Assembly (NCBI GenBank): GCA_002205965.3
Contig: NADL03000683.1
Span: forward strand, 930,001-994,000
Origin: Kappaphycus alvarezii
Lineage: Eukaryota; Rhodophyta; Florideophyceae; Gigartinales; Solieriaceae
DNA: 64,000 bases
Direction: 5' to 3'
Below the pieces are notes generated by a model. It was not told where the DNA came from. It saw only the letters and a program-made list of their open reading frames with translations, and ran no database searches. A program made the position numbers and the translations under genes. Position 1 is the first letter of the stretch. Each line of letters starts with the position of its first letter. This document shows, piece after piece, positions 32,476 to 41,539 of this stretch.

Positions 32476-32601
32476 CCCCTATTTCCCAGTTTCCCCTGTT
32501 TACAACTGTTTCAAGTTCTGAGAATACATTACATTCGAGGCTCTACTTTGCTCCATTGAGCCGGCCCTGTAAGGAAGGTCATGCAGTGTACCCATCAGCG
32601 A

Positions 32602-32690
32602 CGACTTATCCCGCATAACGCATTAGCGGCGTAAATACAACCGACCACATCTTCCATGCATTAAAATAACCCAAACCACCCCCCCCTTTG
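32602..32690 (-). repeat. dispersed repeat, partner at 12175-12262
   Basis: Second copy of the 12175 repeat, beginning GACTTATCCCGCATAACGC (plus sense) and ending ATTAAAATAACCCAAACC, next to a run of C. Confidence 0.5.
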
Positions 32691-33004
32691 CTCCAAACTG
32701 CTGGAAATTCTCTCTGTGACAATCTACTGTACAACGGACAGAAATCATCGATGGAAATCGTGTTAATCTCGCAGTCCCGTTTTTCCTCTATTCAAGTATT
32801 GAGGACCTATTTACGCAGAAGTAAGGGACAGAATAAGAGCAAACAAGAAGTAGCGTCTACCATCAATACGAATCCAATAATTCAAGGCTCTTAATGTAAT
32901 GCGTGTACAGTGCGCGGCAGAAAACCACACGTCCATGGAATCCTATGCCCACGCCCCCATCTCCTGAAATTTTGTCAACAGCCCCGTACTGGAACGGCCG
33001 GTTT

Positions 33005-33547
33005 TCAGAACGGTACAATAGTCGCCCTACAAAACCCCCTCTTGCATTTAAGAAATCCACAACAAGGCCTTGATGTCGAGCACCTATCCCCCACTGACCC
33101 ACACAATACGCACCTCCTCCTCGCCCCAAGTCTGCTTCTACACGCGACCCGAAGCTTTTCACTCAGCTGACAACAATCCGCAGTAGTAACACACCCACCA
33201 AACGGAATCACACAACACCTCCTATCATAGTAGCACACCAATTCCCCACAGCACCGATTAATCCGCAAAAGTGGACTGCAAGATTCACCAGAGTTTTTGC
33301 ATCCCAGCAGCCCGGGGAGCACCAGCCTCACGCACTTGGACTCGAGGCATTCCAGGCCTGGGCAGCAGTCGCTCGGTAGGGGGAGATGTCCGAAGGTGCG
33401 GCAGAAATCGCCGATGTTGGCGCAGGTCGAGGGTTGGGAGGTTGGGATGGGTGCCGTGATGTCGTGCGGGCCACTTGGTTCCGTTGGATCGCTAGAGGAT
33501 GCGAGGGACAGGAGCGCAAGGATGAGGAGAACAAGGGCTGCTCTCAT
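33005..33547 (-). CDS. secreted cysteine-rich protein, four knottin-like units
   Basis: An intact 180-residue host-type ORF. I chose the ATG at 33547 because it gives a clean signal peptide (MRAALVLLILALLSLASSS); an in-frame ATG 16 codons upstream (33595) would bury it. The mature part starts with a Pro/Ser/Thr-rich linker, then has 24 Cys in four consecutive six-Cys units, each C-x6-C-x(5-11)-CC-x(4-9)-C-x(4-9)-C. In numbering from 33595 the Cys are 58,65,77,78,83,88; 99,106,115,116,121,127; 128,135,141,142,152,162; 165,172,178,179,184,189. The spacing fits an inhibitor-cystine-knot-like fold with up to twelve disulfides. It would act outside the cell or in the wall. The partner is unknown; such folds serve as inhibitors, ligands or structural proteins. 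No transposon domain is present. Confidence 0.75.
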   Translation of the reverse strand: MRAALVLLILALLSLASSSDPTEPSGPHDITAPIPTSQPSTCANIGDFCRTFGHLPLPSDCCPGLECLESKCVRLVLPGLLGCKNSGESCSPLLRINRCCGELVCYYDRRCCVIPFGGCVTTADCCQLSEKLRVACRSRLGARRRCVLCGSVGDRCSTSRPCCGFLKCKRGFCRATIVPF

Positions 33548-33693
33548 TTGTTCCGTGCGGAAAGTTTCGAGCAGTTTAAGAGATTTTGAGGACAACTGTG
33601 GGCTGGCGGGCGACCAAAGGGAATAGCAGACATTAAGAGACCGCCGCGGTACCGATATTAGTTAAGGGTTGTGTAATCATCTTTACTTCATTG

Positions 33694-33701
33694 TTTATAA
33701 A
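33694..33701 (-). promoter_or_regulatory. candidate TATA box of the Cys-rich gene
   Basis: TTTATAAA, about 150 bases upstream of the ATG at 33547. Immediately beyond the gene-proximal side, 33669-33691 is repeated exactly at 37406-37428, which may mark a shared regulatory or mobile sequence. Confidence 0.3.
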
Positions 33702-33994
33702 GGGGTTGTAGTTGCTCATGTCTCTTCCACCGTGATTGTTGCAGTTGTTTCGTTAACGATATTAGAATCTGCTTCCGTCCTTGGGAACCGCTAATGTACG
33801 ACCCGAATCTCGACACCAAGTCGCAAAATATAAAAAAAATAGCTTGGAACTGAAAATGAATCCCTTCCATGGTTCCATTCCAAAGTTGTTAGAATGGGTG
33901 TGTCGAGTTTTACTGCGCTGCAGTATGAAATGAAAGCAATGCATACACTACGTTCCAATGTTGGCCGGCAACCGCTTGCAAAACGATTGGGTGT

Positions 33995-34336
33995 ATGGGG
34001 GGAAAAATTGAGGTGCTTTCTTATTTGGAAGGTACGACTCGTGTCCTGGCGTATCCAAGAGAATTGCTGGTAGCTACGAGTAAATTGGGTACATACAATC
34101 AGACCAAAATCGCAGTCCAAGGAATTCAAGCAACAAACGTATTCCATGCCATCGCTTCAAAAACCCTCAGTAAAAGTAATCCCCTCTACATTGTCTACAT
34201 TGAACAATCTCCCACTAATCTACCGCGTAGACACGACCTCGAACACCTCGCAACAACAATAACCGAGCACAATGCCACACTTCACAACCTCAACGAATCC
34301 TTAACAGCAAGCGCCTTTATATCACAGCGAGCATGA
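33995..34336 (+). CDS. hypothetical small protein, 113 residues
   Basis: The ATG at 33995 opens an uninterrupted frame. Residues 1-30 (MGGKIEVLSYLEGTTRVLAY) are encoded by the dispersed repeat shared with 3362-3453. The rest (KTLSKSNPLYIVYIEQSP, then HDLEHLATTITEHNATLHNLN) looks like an amphipathic helix-rich protein with no membrane segment. The family is not recognised. It lies between the Cys-rich gene (opposite strand) and a run of LINE tails, so it may be part of an unrecognised element. Confidence 0.3.
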   Translation: MGGKIEVLSYLEGTTRVLAYPRELLVATSKLGTYNQTKIAVQGIQATNVFHAIASKTLSKSNPLYIVYIEQSPTNLPRRHDLEHLATTITEHNATLHNLNESLTASAFISQRA

Positions 34337-34373
34337 GCACCAAGGCAACCGCGTCTTCCCTCAAAATACTGCA

Positions 34374-34990
34374 TTGCGGTTTTCGCTGTGCAGAAGACTG
34401 CGCTCAAACGAGAAAAGAATTCCCTGGGGACAGTTTTTGCCCTCACTGGTGCCATTCGGGCAAATCATGTTCGGGGACGGAATAGAATACGAAGACATGA
34501 CCGTCAAGTTCACTTGCTTGCCCAGGACCTGCAAAAAGCTGATCGCCACCCCATCATCGAGCCGAAGGATGGCCTTCATCGCACAAGGCCGGGCATCAGG
34601 GCAATGGGAAGCACTGGGGCAGGGATTTCTTCGATGTCACACTTTTAACCCGCTCGCGCCTTCCAGCAGGAGAGAGCACACCTTTAACCCGCTCACATCC
34701 CTCAACGCGGCAAAGGCTGCAAAGTATAGAAGATATGAATCTTTTATCGCGACCTCCGCGAGAAGCAGACTCATGCCCATCCCTATATCCTCCCTCGGGG
34801 GTTGGCACCCAGACGCCTGCGCAGTGCTAACCGACATGGCGCGGAAAATGGCTGTTAGGGCAATGAAGACATACGGAACGGTTCGAGCGGTTTTAACCCA
34901 GGGCCATGCGGCGGCAGCAGTGATGTCCAATGTAGCATGCCTGCTGGCAGGCTTCGAGCCAGCCCTTTCGGCGCACGTTTGCGACACTAA
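34374..34990 (+). mobile_element. LINE endonuclease tail, copy 1
   Basis: A 5'-truncated tail of the R2-like LINE family. The frame 34388-34648 keeps the restriction-like endonuclease block (RHPIIEPKDG, TRPGIRAMGSTG, where the usual RPD has Gly for Asp). After a frameshift, the frame 34374-35012 has the C-terminal block FNPLTSLNAAKAAKYRRYESF, then RLMPIPISSLGGWHPDACAV. A short internal duplication (HTFNPLAPSSRR / HTFNPLTSLN) is visible. The lost acidic residue and frameshift make it inactive. Confidence 0.65.
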
Positions 34991-34992
34991 CC

Positions 34993-35505
34993 ATGATCTT
35001 GAACACGTTTAGAATAGGTGCCCGCCACCCTGTGGTAGAGCACAGGCCACGAGTTGGACATAGTCAGCGCCCAGACATTCAAGCCGTGGGGTCTCATGGC
35101 GGGATGGATTTCCTGGATGTTACCTTCGTTAACCCCCTTGGACGGTCGTATTCCCAAATAAGGAACTTCAAACCCCAAACTTTCCGGGGAAAGTATTCCG
35201 GGGAAAGTTTTGGGTTTCTGTACTGTTGGAAGATATATTCGATCAATCCAATAGTTTTCCAGATAACCACAATCGACTCAAAACGCCAAACTTCCCTGGA
35301 CGCGGCCCATTCTGCAAAGCGTACAAGGTACGAAGGGCTACTTTCTGCTGAGAGAAGGGAGAGGCCGGTGCCAATCCTTTCTTCTGTTCTGGGAGGATGG
35401 CATCCGGAGGCATACGCGTTCGTCTCGGAGTTGACAGGAAATGTGGCCACGAGGGCAATGGAGAGCTTCTCGAGATCCAAAATGGTGCTCATGCATGATA
35501 CGTAG
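34993..35505 (+). mobile_element. LINE endonuclease tail, copy 2, with short insertion
   Basis: A 170-codon frame: ARHPVVEHRPRV, QRPDIQAVGSHGGMDFLDVTFVNPLGRSYSQ, then RYEGLL and VPILSSVLGGWHPEAYAFV. The RPD-x(n)-D endonuclease motif is kept. Between NFKPQ and TSLDAA, about 105 bases (35182-35289) are inserted in frame compared with copies 1 and 3. No zinc finger or RT remains upstream. Confidence 0.65.
35182..35289 (+). repeat. short interspersed unit inserted in a LINE tail
   Basis: Absent from LINE tails 1 and 3. CCAAACTTTCC at the left and CCAAACTTCCC at the right look like a duplicated target. The insert (GGGGAAAGTTTTGGGTTTC, then TTGGAAGATATATTCGATC, then an AATAGTTTTCCAGATAACC part) has a second copy at 53205-53285, where the same three parts follow in the same order. 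Confidence 0.55.
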
Positions 35506-35649
35506 CGCAAGCTGTACTGTCTAATGCCGCATGCCTCCTCGCCTGCCTTGACCCGTCGAAGTAGTCACAGAGTCACGGAGGCGCCGACTCGTTTCTGTTT
35601 TCTCCTTTTCCTCTTTCCAAACTCCGCTTAGATCCCCCCACCAGAAGTG

Positions 35650-35994
35650 TCAGATGACGAAGTAAACCATATCATTCCCCCCGTTTAGAATATATCGGGG
35701 ATAGCCGACCCGCACCTTACAAATATTGAAGAACTGAATCACGCTTATGTTTGCGAGAAACATCGCCATTACAGCAATTACCGCGACCAAAACGATATCC
35801 TCCTCTCGCCTGTCGGGATTGATATCTATGGCGCCTGGGGCGACGACGGCCAGGGTTTCTTCCGCCGCCTTGCTTCCTTCTCTGCTTCCCATCGCGGTTC
35901 CTCCCCTCAACAGGAGCTTCGCGACTTCGTCACCCGTTTTGCGTTTAGTCTCCAAGTGATGCAGGCGCGGCAGGTTTCCACCCGCCGCCTGCAT
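35650..35994 (-). CDS. possible small membrane protein
   Basis: 114 codons. A charged N-terminal half (TKRKTGDEVAKLLLRGG, INPDRREEDI) is followed by one strong hydrophobic segment (VLVAVIAVMAMFLANISVI, about residues 76-95) and a short tail. The first codons listed may not be the true start; ATGs at residues 1 and 35 are available. It lies between LINE tails and has no recognised homology. The opposite strand has a 70-codon frame resembling an organelle presequence (35747-35959), so the coding strand is uncertain. Confidence 0.25.
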   Translation of the reverse strand: MQAAGGNLPRLHHLETKRKTGDEVAKLLLRGGTAMGSREGSKAAEETLAVVAPGAIDINPDRREEDIVLVAVIAVMAMFLANISVIQFFNICKVRVGYPRYILNGGNDMVYFVI

Positions 35995-36088
35995 TCGTAG
36001 TTAATTTCTGAATACCCTCCACACGCTTCTGTGCCATACTGTACAATTCGTAAAGATCTACCACCACTATGTTTGGGTACGCGCCTCC

Positions 36089-36745
36089 ATGTCACTACCT
36101 GGAGCTAAGGGATGGGTCCACTGTGCGCCTTGTGCAGGGTTGAGGACACACATCAGGAGCAAGGATTTCTCGGTGTGGCTGCAGTACTTCTGCCAAACTC
36201 CGTTTTTCGCCCCTGACACTCCTTGTCCGAAGCCTGGGTGCCCTGAGACATTAGACATTCATGGGGACCATTTGCTTCACTGTTGTTATGGATGCCAGCG
36301 CAACAACCGCCACAACAATCAGGTTGCTTTGCTACGCAATGATCTTGGACGGGCAGCTAGGCGCCCTTTCATCGAACCGCGTGTACATCATCAACACCGG
36401 ACAAGACCGGACATCAGAGCCATGGGTGCCGCAGGTGGAACTGACAATTTCGACATAACATTCGTCAATCCACTCGCTCCCTCCCATTCAAGAGTCCGGA
36501 CTTTCAACCCGATGACCAGTCTCAATGCAGCGAGAGCGGAAAAGTGGGGGAAGTACCAAGGCTTTCTTGCGGAATTAGTGGAGAGAAGCAGGCTAGTTCC
36601 TGTTCCAATCTCTACTCTTGGCGGATGGCATCCAAAGGCGTTTTCAGTGGTCATAGAGCTTGCAAGAACCGTCCCAGCCGCGCCATGGAACGGTTTTCGA
36701 TGGCTCGAGGCATTCTTCTACAGCGACACTCGGAGTAGGCAGTAA
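36089..36745 (+). mobile_element. LINE zinc-finger/endonuclease tail, copy 3 (best preserved)
   Basis: A 218-codon open frame. CPKPGCPETLDIHGDHLLHC (about residues 50-69) is the CCHC finger. RHNNQVALLRNDLGRAARRPFIEP leads into RPDIRAMGAAGGTDNFDITF, the RPD-x(n)-D centre of the restriction-like endonuclease. SRLVPVPISTLGGWHPKAFSV closes the domain. In R2-type LINEs this domain nicks the chromosome for target-primed reverse transcription. Upstream, LPGAKGWVHCAPCAGLRTHI belongs to the connector. The RT is absent, a typical 5' truncation. Confidence 0.75.
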
Positions 36746-36836
36746 CTTCTAACTCTGCTTGTCTGCTTGCTGGCATCCCATCGACTTTCTGGTAGACGGT
36801 TTCTGGTGCTACCATTCGATATGAATGATTTGTACA

Positions 36837-36929
36837 TTGCTTCGACTATCGGTACATGTATTTATTATGACATTCAGATTTACAAATCCAAATGGGTTCC
36901 AGCCACTCCATACATCTCAATGAAGAAAC
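36837..36929 (+). repeat. dispersed repeat, partner at 32375-32475
   Basis: See 32375-32475. It starts about 90 bases after the LINE tail ends, so it might be part of the LINE 3' untranslated region. Confidence 0.55.
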
Positions 36930-37663
36930 GCCCCGTGTACCCCATGTTTGGATACGTGGGGTGCGTGTATATTTATATAAAGGTATCCCGATGACACTGA
37001 CTCATTGGTGGAACTAAGCAAATTTGTTGGTTTGAGGAGTGTTTAGGAGAGTGTTGCTAATTTTTCTCGGACGTCGTGTTTTCGGTTTCTGAGCTGGAAA
37101 ATGATGCCTTTATCCGATCTCCACCGTTAGAAAAGAGAAGTTTTGTTGACCTTTACTGGACATGCAGTGTTTTATTCGACGGGAGTGTATTTCGGTTTTT
37201 GTTAGCAGTGATAGCAAACTTAATGATGGCGTGCTCATGTACTCAATCTGCAAAGATAGATTTCCGGGAGATACTGCGGTAGTGGAATGGTCGGAGGTGT
37301 TGCATCCGTCATGGAAGGTGAGCGGGATGTGATGTCATGAGGGGGCAGTATGCTTTGCCGTTGAAAGGAGTAGTGCTAGTCTTGCATTGGACGAAATGTT
37401 CTACTTGTGTAATCATCTTTACTTCATGTTCTATTTATGGAATAAAAAGGATCAGGTTAAGGGTTGAAAGCTGTGGGTTAAATATGGCCGCTGGTCATTC
37501 TGGATAAATTTGCTCCTGATATGTTCCATCAGTTATTTTTCCTTGCTGTTCGAGACACGCAGACAGAAATCGTGTCTCAAGAAAATTCCAGTCCCGATTC
37601 TTGCGTGTAATTCATCGGAAGGGGTATACCTGAAGACGGTGTCACCAGTACAAAAGTGAATAA
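36930..37663. other. mostly empty; one doubtful ORF
   Basis: A 68-codon plus frame at 37076-37282 (VFRFLLAVIANLMMACSC hydrophobic stretch) is the only candidate, and I do not trust it. 37406-37428 repeats 33669-33691 exactly, and AATAAAAAGG at about 37440 could be a polyadenylation signal. Confidence 0.3.
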
Positions 37664-37806
37664 TATAGAAAGAATCTACGCATATGCGTCTCGTGCGCGT
37701 ATTACAGCATTCTATGTCCTCGCCCCTTCACCCTTTTGTGAGGGTACAACTCTACCTTATCTACAACATACAGTAGATATTCCATTGATAATTGTATCTA
37801 TTTTCG
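37664..37806 (+). repeat. copia B 5' LTR, left piece
   Basis: Matches 50701-50843: AATCTACGC(A/G)TATGC, GCA(T/C)ATTACAGCAT, CACCCTTTT(G/A)TGAGGGT and TATCTATTTTCG in order. It is cut at TTCG by copia A and continues at 44992. Confidence 0.75.
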
Positions 37807-38119
37807 TGTGAGCAGATCTACACTAAATTGGCTTTACTGAATACTGTAAGCAGCTACTTTGCGTCAACGATTGGATGCTGGACCGCCGGCGTCGAGAGGT
37901 GGTCCATGGATGGAACGCTACTAAGGCCGGGGAGTCCCTATAGGTCCATGGATCAGACTCCCCGGGGGTTCACTACCCACTCATTTGCCTCGCTCCTTCT
38001 CCACTCTCATCCCCGGTTCCACACCTTCCAAGTCGCGCCATCTCCTTCCACGCTTACTCTCTACTTCTACCTCGCTCCCTATTCGCTTCCACCCTGCTCC
38101 GCGACACCACGAACTAACA
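37807..38119 (+). repeat. copia A 5' LTR
   Basis: Starts TGTGAGCAGATCTACAC and ends ...GAACTAACA. It contains a long pyrimidine-rich part (TCCTTCTCCACTCTCATCCC) also found in 44685-44991. Confidence 0.75.
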
Positions 38120-38133
38120 GTTATGGGCCCAGG
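38120..38133 (+). promoter_or_regulatory. copia A primer-binding site, half initiator tRNA type
   Basis: GTTATGGGCCCAGG directly follows the LTR. It resembles the site used by Drosophila copia, which is primed by an internal fragment of initiator methionine tRNA. The first ATG of gag lies within it, so the apparent gag start may really be primer site. Confidence 0.5.
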
Positions 38134-39270
38134 TGATCAAGCGGGAGAGAGGTGGCCGTCGTTGATCGAACCGCCGATGTTTCGTCCGGAAGGAGACCTA
38201 GAAGAGTGGAGACGCCAAGTTTTTCGCTTGGTTAACATCTTCAAGGCTGCTTGCGACAATGGCGACGATAGCCACTTCAAAACGGTGTAGGAGATCCTCG
38301 GTCGCGCTCTGTACGAGCGAAGTCTTTCACCTGATCAGCAATCTATCGTTGAGGAGGCTCAAAGTAAGAAGATATCGACTATAAGCAGGTTGAGAACTCT
38401 GTCGCTGCCGTCAAGGACATTATCAAGACCGTAGCAGTGGATTCTCCGATTACTGTTCTTGCTAGACTAATCTCGTCTTTCAATAAGGTCACTAATTGCC
38501 GTTGTGGTAAGCATGAAGATCTCAAAATGTTTGTTTCACGATTTAGAGGACCAGCAGCTTCTCATTTGTTGCACGCCAAGGCCTTTTCGTCTTCTCAAAT
38601 TTGAGAAGTACTAGCTGTTACGCCTCTAAACAACTCCATTCTTGATGAAAACACGTTATGGAATGCTATATCTGCATTGACAACTCATGCTGAGGCTTGC
38701 GTGAAGGAGATCGACGGGTCCGAGATAATGGAAGTTGCACAAACTGGGTTGAACGCTCTTTGCACCATCACCGAGAAGCTTTTGCTTTAGAACAAGATAG
38801 AGATGTGTCTAGTGACTCAATGGAAAGGAAAAGTCCATGGACAAGTTTCGTTCAAAATGCATAAAGTGCATCAATCTTTCTAAGCCCGTTATTGAAAATA
38901 TCAGAAACCCGAAATAAGCGATGAAACTGTGTCTGCTGCCGATCTTTTGATGTCAGATCAGAAGCAAGTAACGCTGAATCGTGACGATGCTGTCAACGTT
39001 CTACGTTCCCTAACACAAGCTAGTCAGTCCTCTCTGACTTGAAAGTACTCGGCAAAGGACACCAATGCGATGGTATTAGACTGGAGGTAGGAGGGACAGA
39101 CCCGGAAGCAAGAAAGGAAAAAAGCGCCCGAGAGAGCCCCCAGCCGATGAGACCGATAGATGCTTCGACTGTGGTCGCCTTGGTTACCGTAGAGAAGATG
39201 ACAAATTTCCTTCTCTGAGCATCCCAAATCAAGAAGAAACGCATGGAGGGAGTGAAGCCTGAGCATAAAG
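38123..39270 (+). CDS. copia A gag region, fossil
   Basis: MFRPEGDLEEWRRQVFRLVNIF near the start and FVSRFRGPAASHLLHAKAF near 38540 match copia E at the left window edge. No zinc knuckle was clearly seen before the protease. The frame is broken several times. Particle protein by family analogy. Confidence 0.6.
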
Positions 39271-39325
39271 AGAAGAATCAGGATTCGCTTCCCACTACCA
39301 AGTTTTTTCGCCATCACTACGGGGC

Positions 39326-40510
39326 ATGCTTAAGCAAGAAAGCCTGATAGCCTCCGCTGGAGCAGAATCATACATTAAGTCTGGTGAAATATACCCAAAC
39401 CCTATCATCGATGTTAAGTGTTCCCGAAGCGTGGATGGAGCTGCGTTTGCCCTTGTTCTATGCCGAGCTCTTGGTATACCTTTCAAGACTTGCCCTCTTG
39501 ACTGCGAGCCGTTCGTACATGGTTATGGAAAGGAACGAAGTGAGGCTGAAATCGTATTAGGCATCTGGGATCTCCCCCTTTTTGATGTGAACGGAGTCTC
39601 AGTCAAGATCCCGATCTTCTTAACAAAAGGTGACGGATTCATTGTTCTGGGCAATGAGATCTGCCATCAGTCTTATCTGATAGGCCACGAGAATATACTC
39701 ATCATCCCACTGAGAGTGAGAGGACTTTCAGCTTCGCAGCTAGTTTTTGAAACCTACACAGACCCCACCGCCTCTAATGATGTAGAAGCCGTTCGAACTT
39801 ATCTTCTCGTCATACCCTCAAGGGTTTCTTCATTTCGAAGCTTCCTCCACTCTCAAAGTTGTTTTGCAGCAGCACAGGAACAGTCAAAGGGAGCATTCAG
39901 GAAGCATAGCAATGGGCGTGCAGCAAAACGCTTCGCCAACAAACTGCACGCCTACACGCATCTGCCCCTTGACGACATGGCCACGTTGTGTGAAAGAGGA
40001 GTCATGAATCCTGTTCTGCGCCAGGCCCTAGCAACAGCCTTTAAGAATTGCACATCCTGTAAGGAGACGGAACGCCCGAAGAACTCGAGAAAGATATCAT
40101 TCAACAAACTCTTCACCTCGTTCAACACCCGCGTACAAGTAGACTATTTATTCATTGTTGAGCTGACAGGGAACCCAGTTCTCAACATCACGGATACACG
40201 TACCGGTTTTTCAGCTGCAGCTGTTGTCGAGTCGAGAGAAATAGAGATCGCTGCTCAAGCCTTTGAACTTAAATGGATCCATGTGCATGGGGCTCCAGAA
40301 GTAGTATCGGCGGACCAAGAGGTTTTCAATAGGAAATTCGCGGAAGCAATAAACTATTACGGTACGAAAGTTGAGACAAGTCCTGCGAGAAGACACAGAA
40401 TGCCTGGAATTGTCGAGCGTAAGAATGACGTAATACAAAATTTGGCTCAACGGGTGCAGAAGGATGAAAAATCTTTCGGCTCTCTCGAAACGCTACCTCC
40501 TCTATTGTAG
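39326..40510 (+). CDS. copia A protease and integrase region
   Basis: 394 codons, the longest open frame on the plus strand of the window. The protease-like part has DGAAFALVLCRALGIPF and DGFIVLGNEICHQSYLIG. The pre-integrase H/C domain has HTHLPLDDMATLCERG, then FKNCTSCKE. The integrase start has VDYLFIVELTGNPVLNITDTRTGFSA. A further block EVVSADQEVFNRKF holds the second Asp, and GIVERKNDVIQ the Glu. The enzyme would insert cDNA into the chromosome. The C-terminal domain continues at 40582-41172 (LSRGEKVYYFKRG...WEVGYV). Confidence 0.75.
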   Translation: MLKQESLIASAGAESYIKSGEIYPNPIIDVKCSRSVDGAAFALVLCRALGIPFKTCPLDCEPFVHGYGKERSEAEIVLGIWDLPLFDVNGVSVKIPIFLTKGDGFIVLGNEICHQSYLIGHENILIIPLRVRGLSASQLVFETYTDPTASNDVEAVRTYLLVIPSRVSSFRSFLHSQSCFAAAQEQSKGAFRKHSNGRAAKRFANKLHAYTHLPLDDMATLCERGVMNPVLRQALATAFKNCTSCKETERPKNSRKISFNKLFTSFNTRVQVDYLFIVELTGNPVLNITDTRTGFSAAAVVESREIEIAAQAFELKWIHVHGAPEVVSADQEVFNRKFAEAINYYGTKVETSPARRHRMPGIVERKNDVIQNLAQRVQKDEKSFGSLETLPPLL

Positions 40511-41539
40511 ACATCGTCTCGCGAGCAGAATTTCTCAGTAATATACCATATGGGAGCAAAACTATCAGCAGGTTCGAGCATGTGAGGGGCTTCACGCCGT
40601 TTCTAGTGGGCTTGCCGCAATTTCCTATCGGAGGGGAGTTGCGATATGCTTATCAAGAGCAAGAGGCTCAAAGAACCTTAAAAGCCCTGGAGAAGAGCAA
40701 CGTACTATCTCGAATAGACCCCAACACTCTTTCTCGTGGAGAAAAGGTCTACTACTTTAAAAGAGGTATGATTTTTGGTACGTGGGAGGTAGGGTACGTT
40801 CGTTCCACAAAGGATCACCCTATCGTCATCTTGACCTCCCCACATCATCAAGGAAAACCAATACGGGCAGCTCTCGAGGATGTAAGACCTGTGCCTGCCT
40901 CTTCTCTGCTACAAGAGCTTGATGAAATTGATTTTATCTTTACTATATCCTACGCAATAGTGAATGAGCACGAAGAGGATGTGGAAAACTTGGACGAAAC
41001 GCCGCTAGATCCCATTTCCCCGAGCTCCAGAACCTGCCTACATTCCCGGATGAATCAAATGGTGCAGAAGTCGGGAATGCCCACCGTGTTACAGATCAAG
41101 ATCCTCCGACTTGCCGGGCTGAGGACGTCCCAGGTATTGACGAGGCCCTACCTTCCACAGACACAGTGCTAAACACGTTCGAGGATGAGCGCTACCTGTG
41201 GGCTTCAAAACCCTCTACTGTGGCCGTGCTCACTCAGCAACGCACTCGCTGGATAAACCAACCATGTATGGATGTTAACAGGCATGTAATAGGGAAGTTG
41301 GCATCGCTTTTTGCTGGGTCATCAACGAATATGACCAAGGAAAACAAGATAGAACGTCCTTGTAAGGATATTGGAAGTGTGGAAGTGCCAGCTCCACCAA
41401 TGAAGTCACAAGCTCTTCACTCATTAGAGGAGCATATTCCTCTAGGGATCAAGTGCGTCATCGGAGAAGAAACGGCTTCCAAATTGGAGCTGCAGTTTGT
41501 GGCGGCATAGGTCCTTGAAAAGGCAATCGCTTCGCAAAG

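Noticed and set aside
35747-35959. 70-codon frame resembling a mitochondrial presequence
   Set aside because: Ala/Ser/Arg-rich and without a following protein; it overlaps a minus-strand frame with a membrane segment. Not enough for a gene call.
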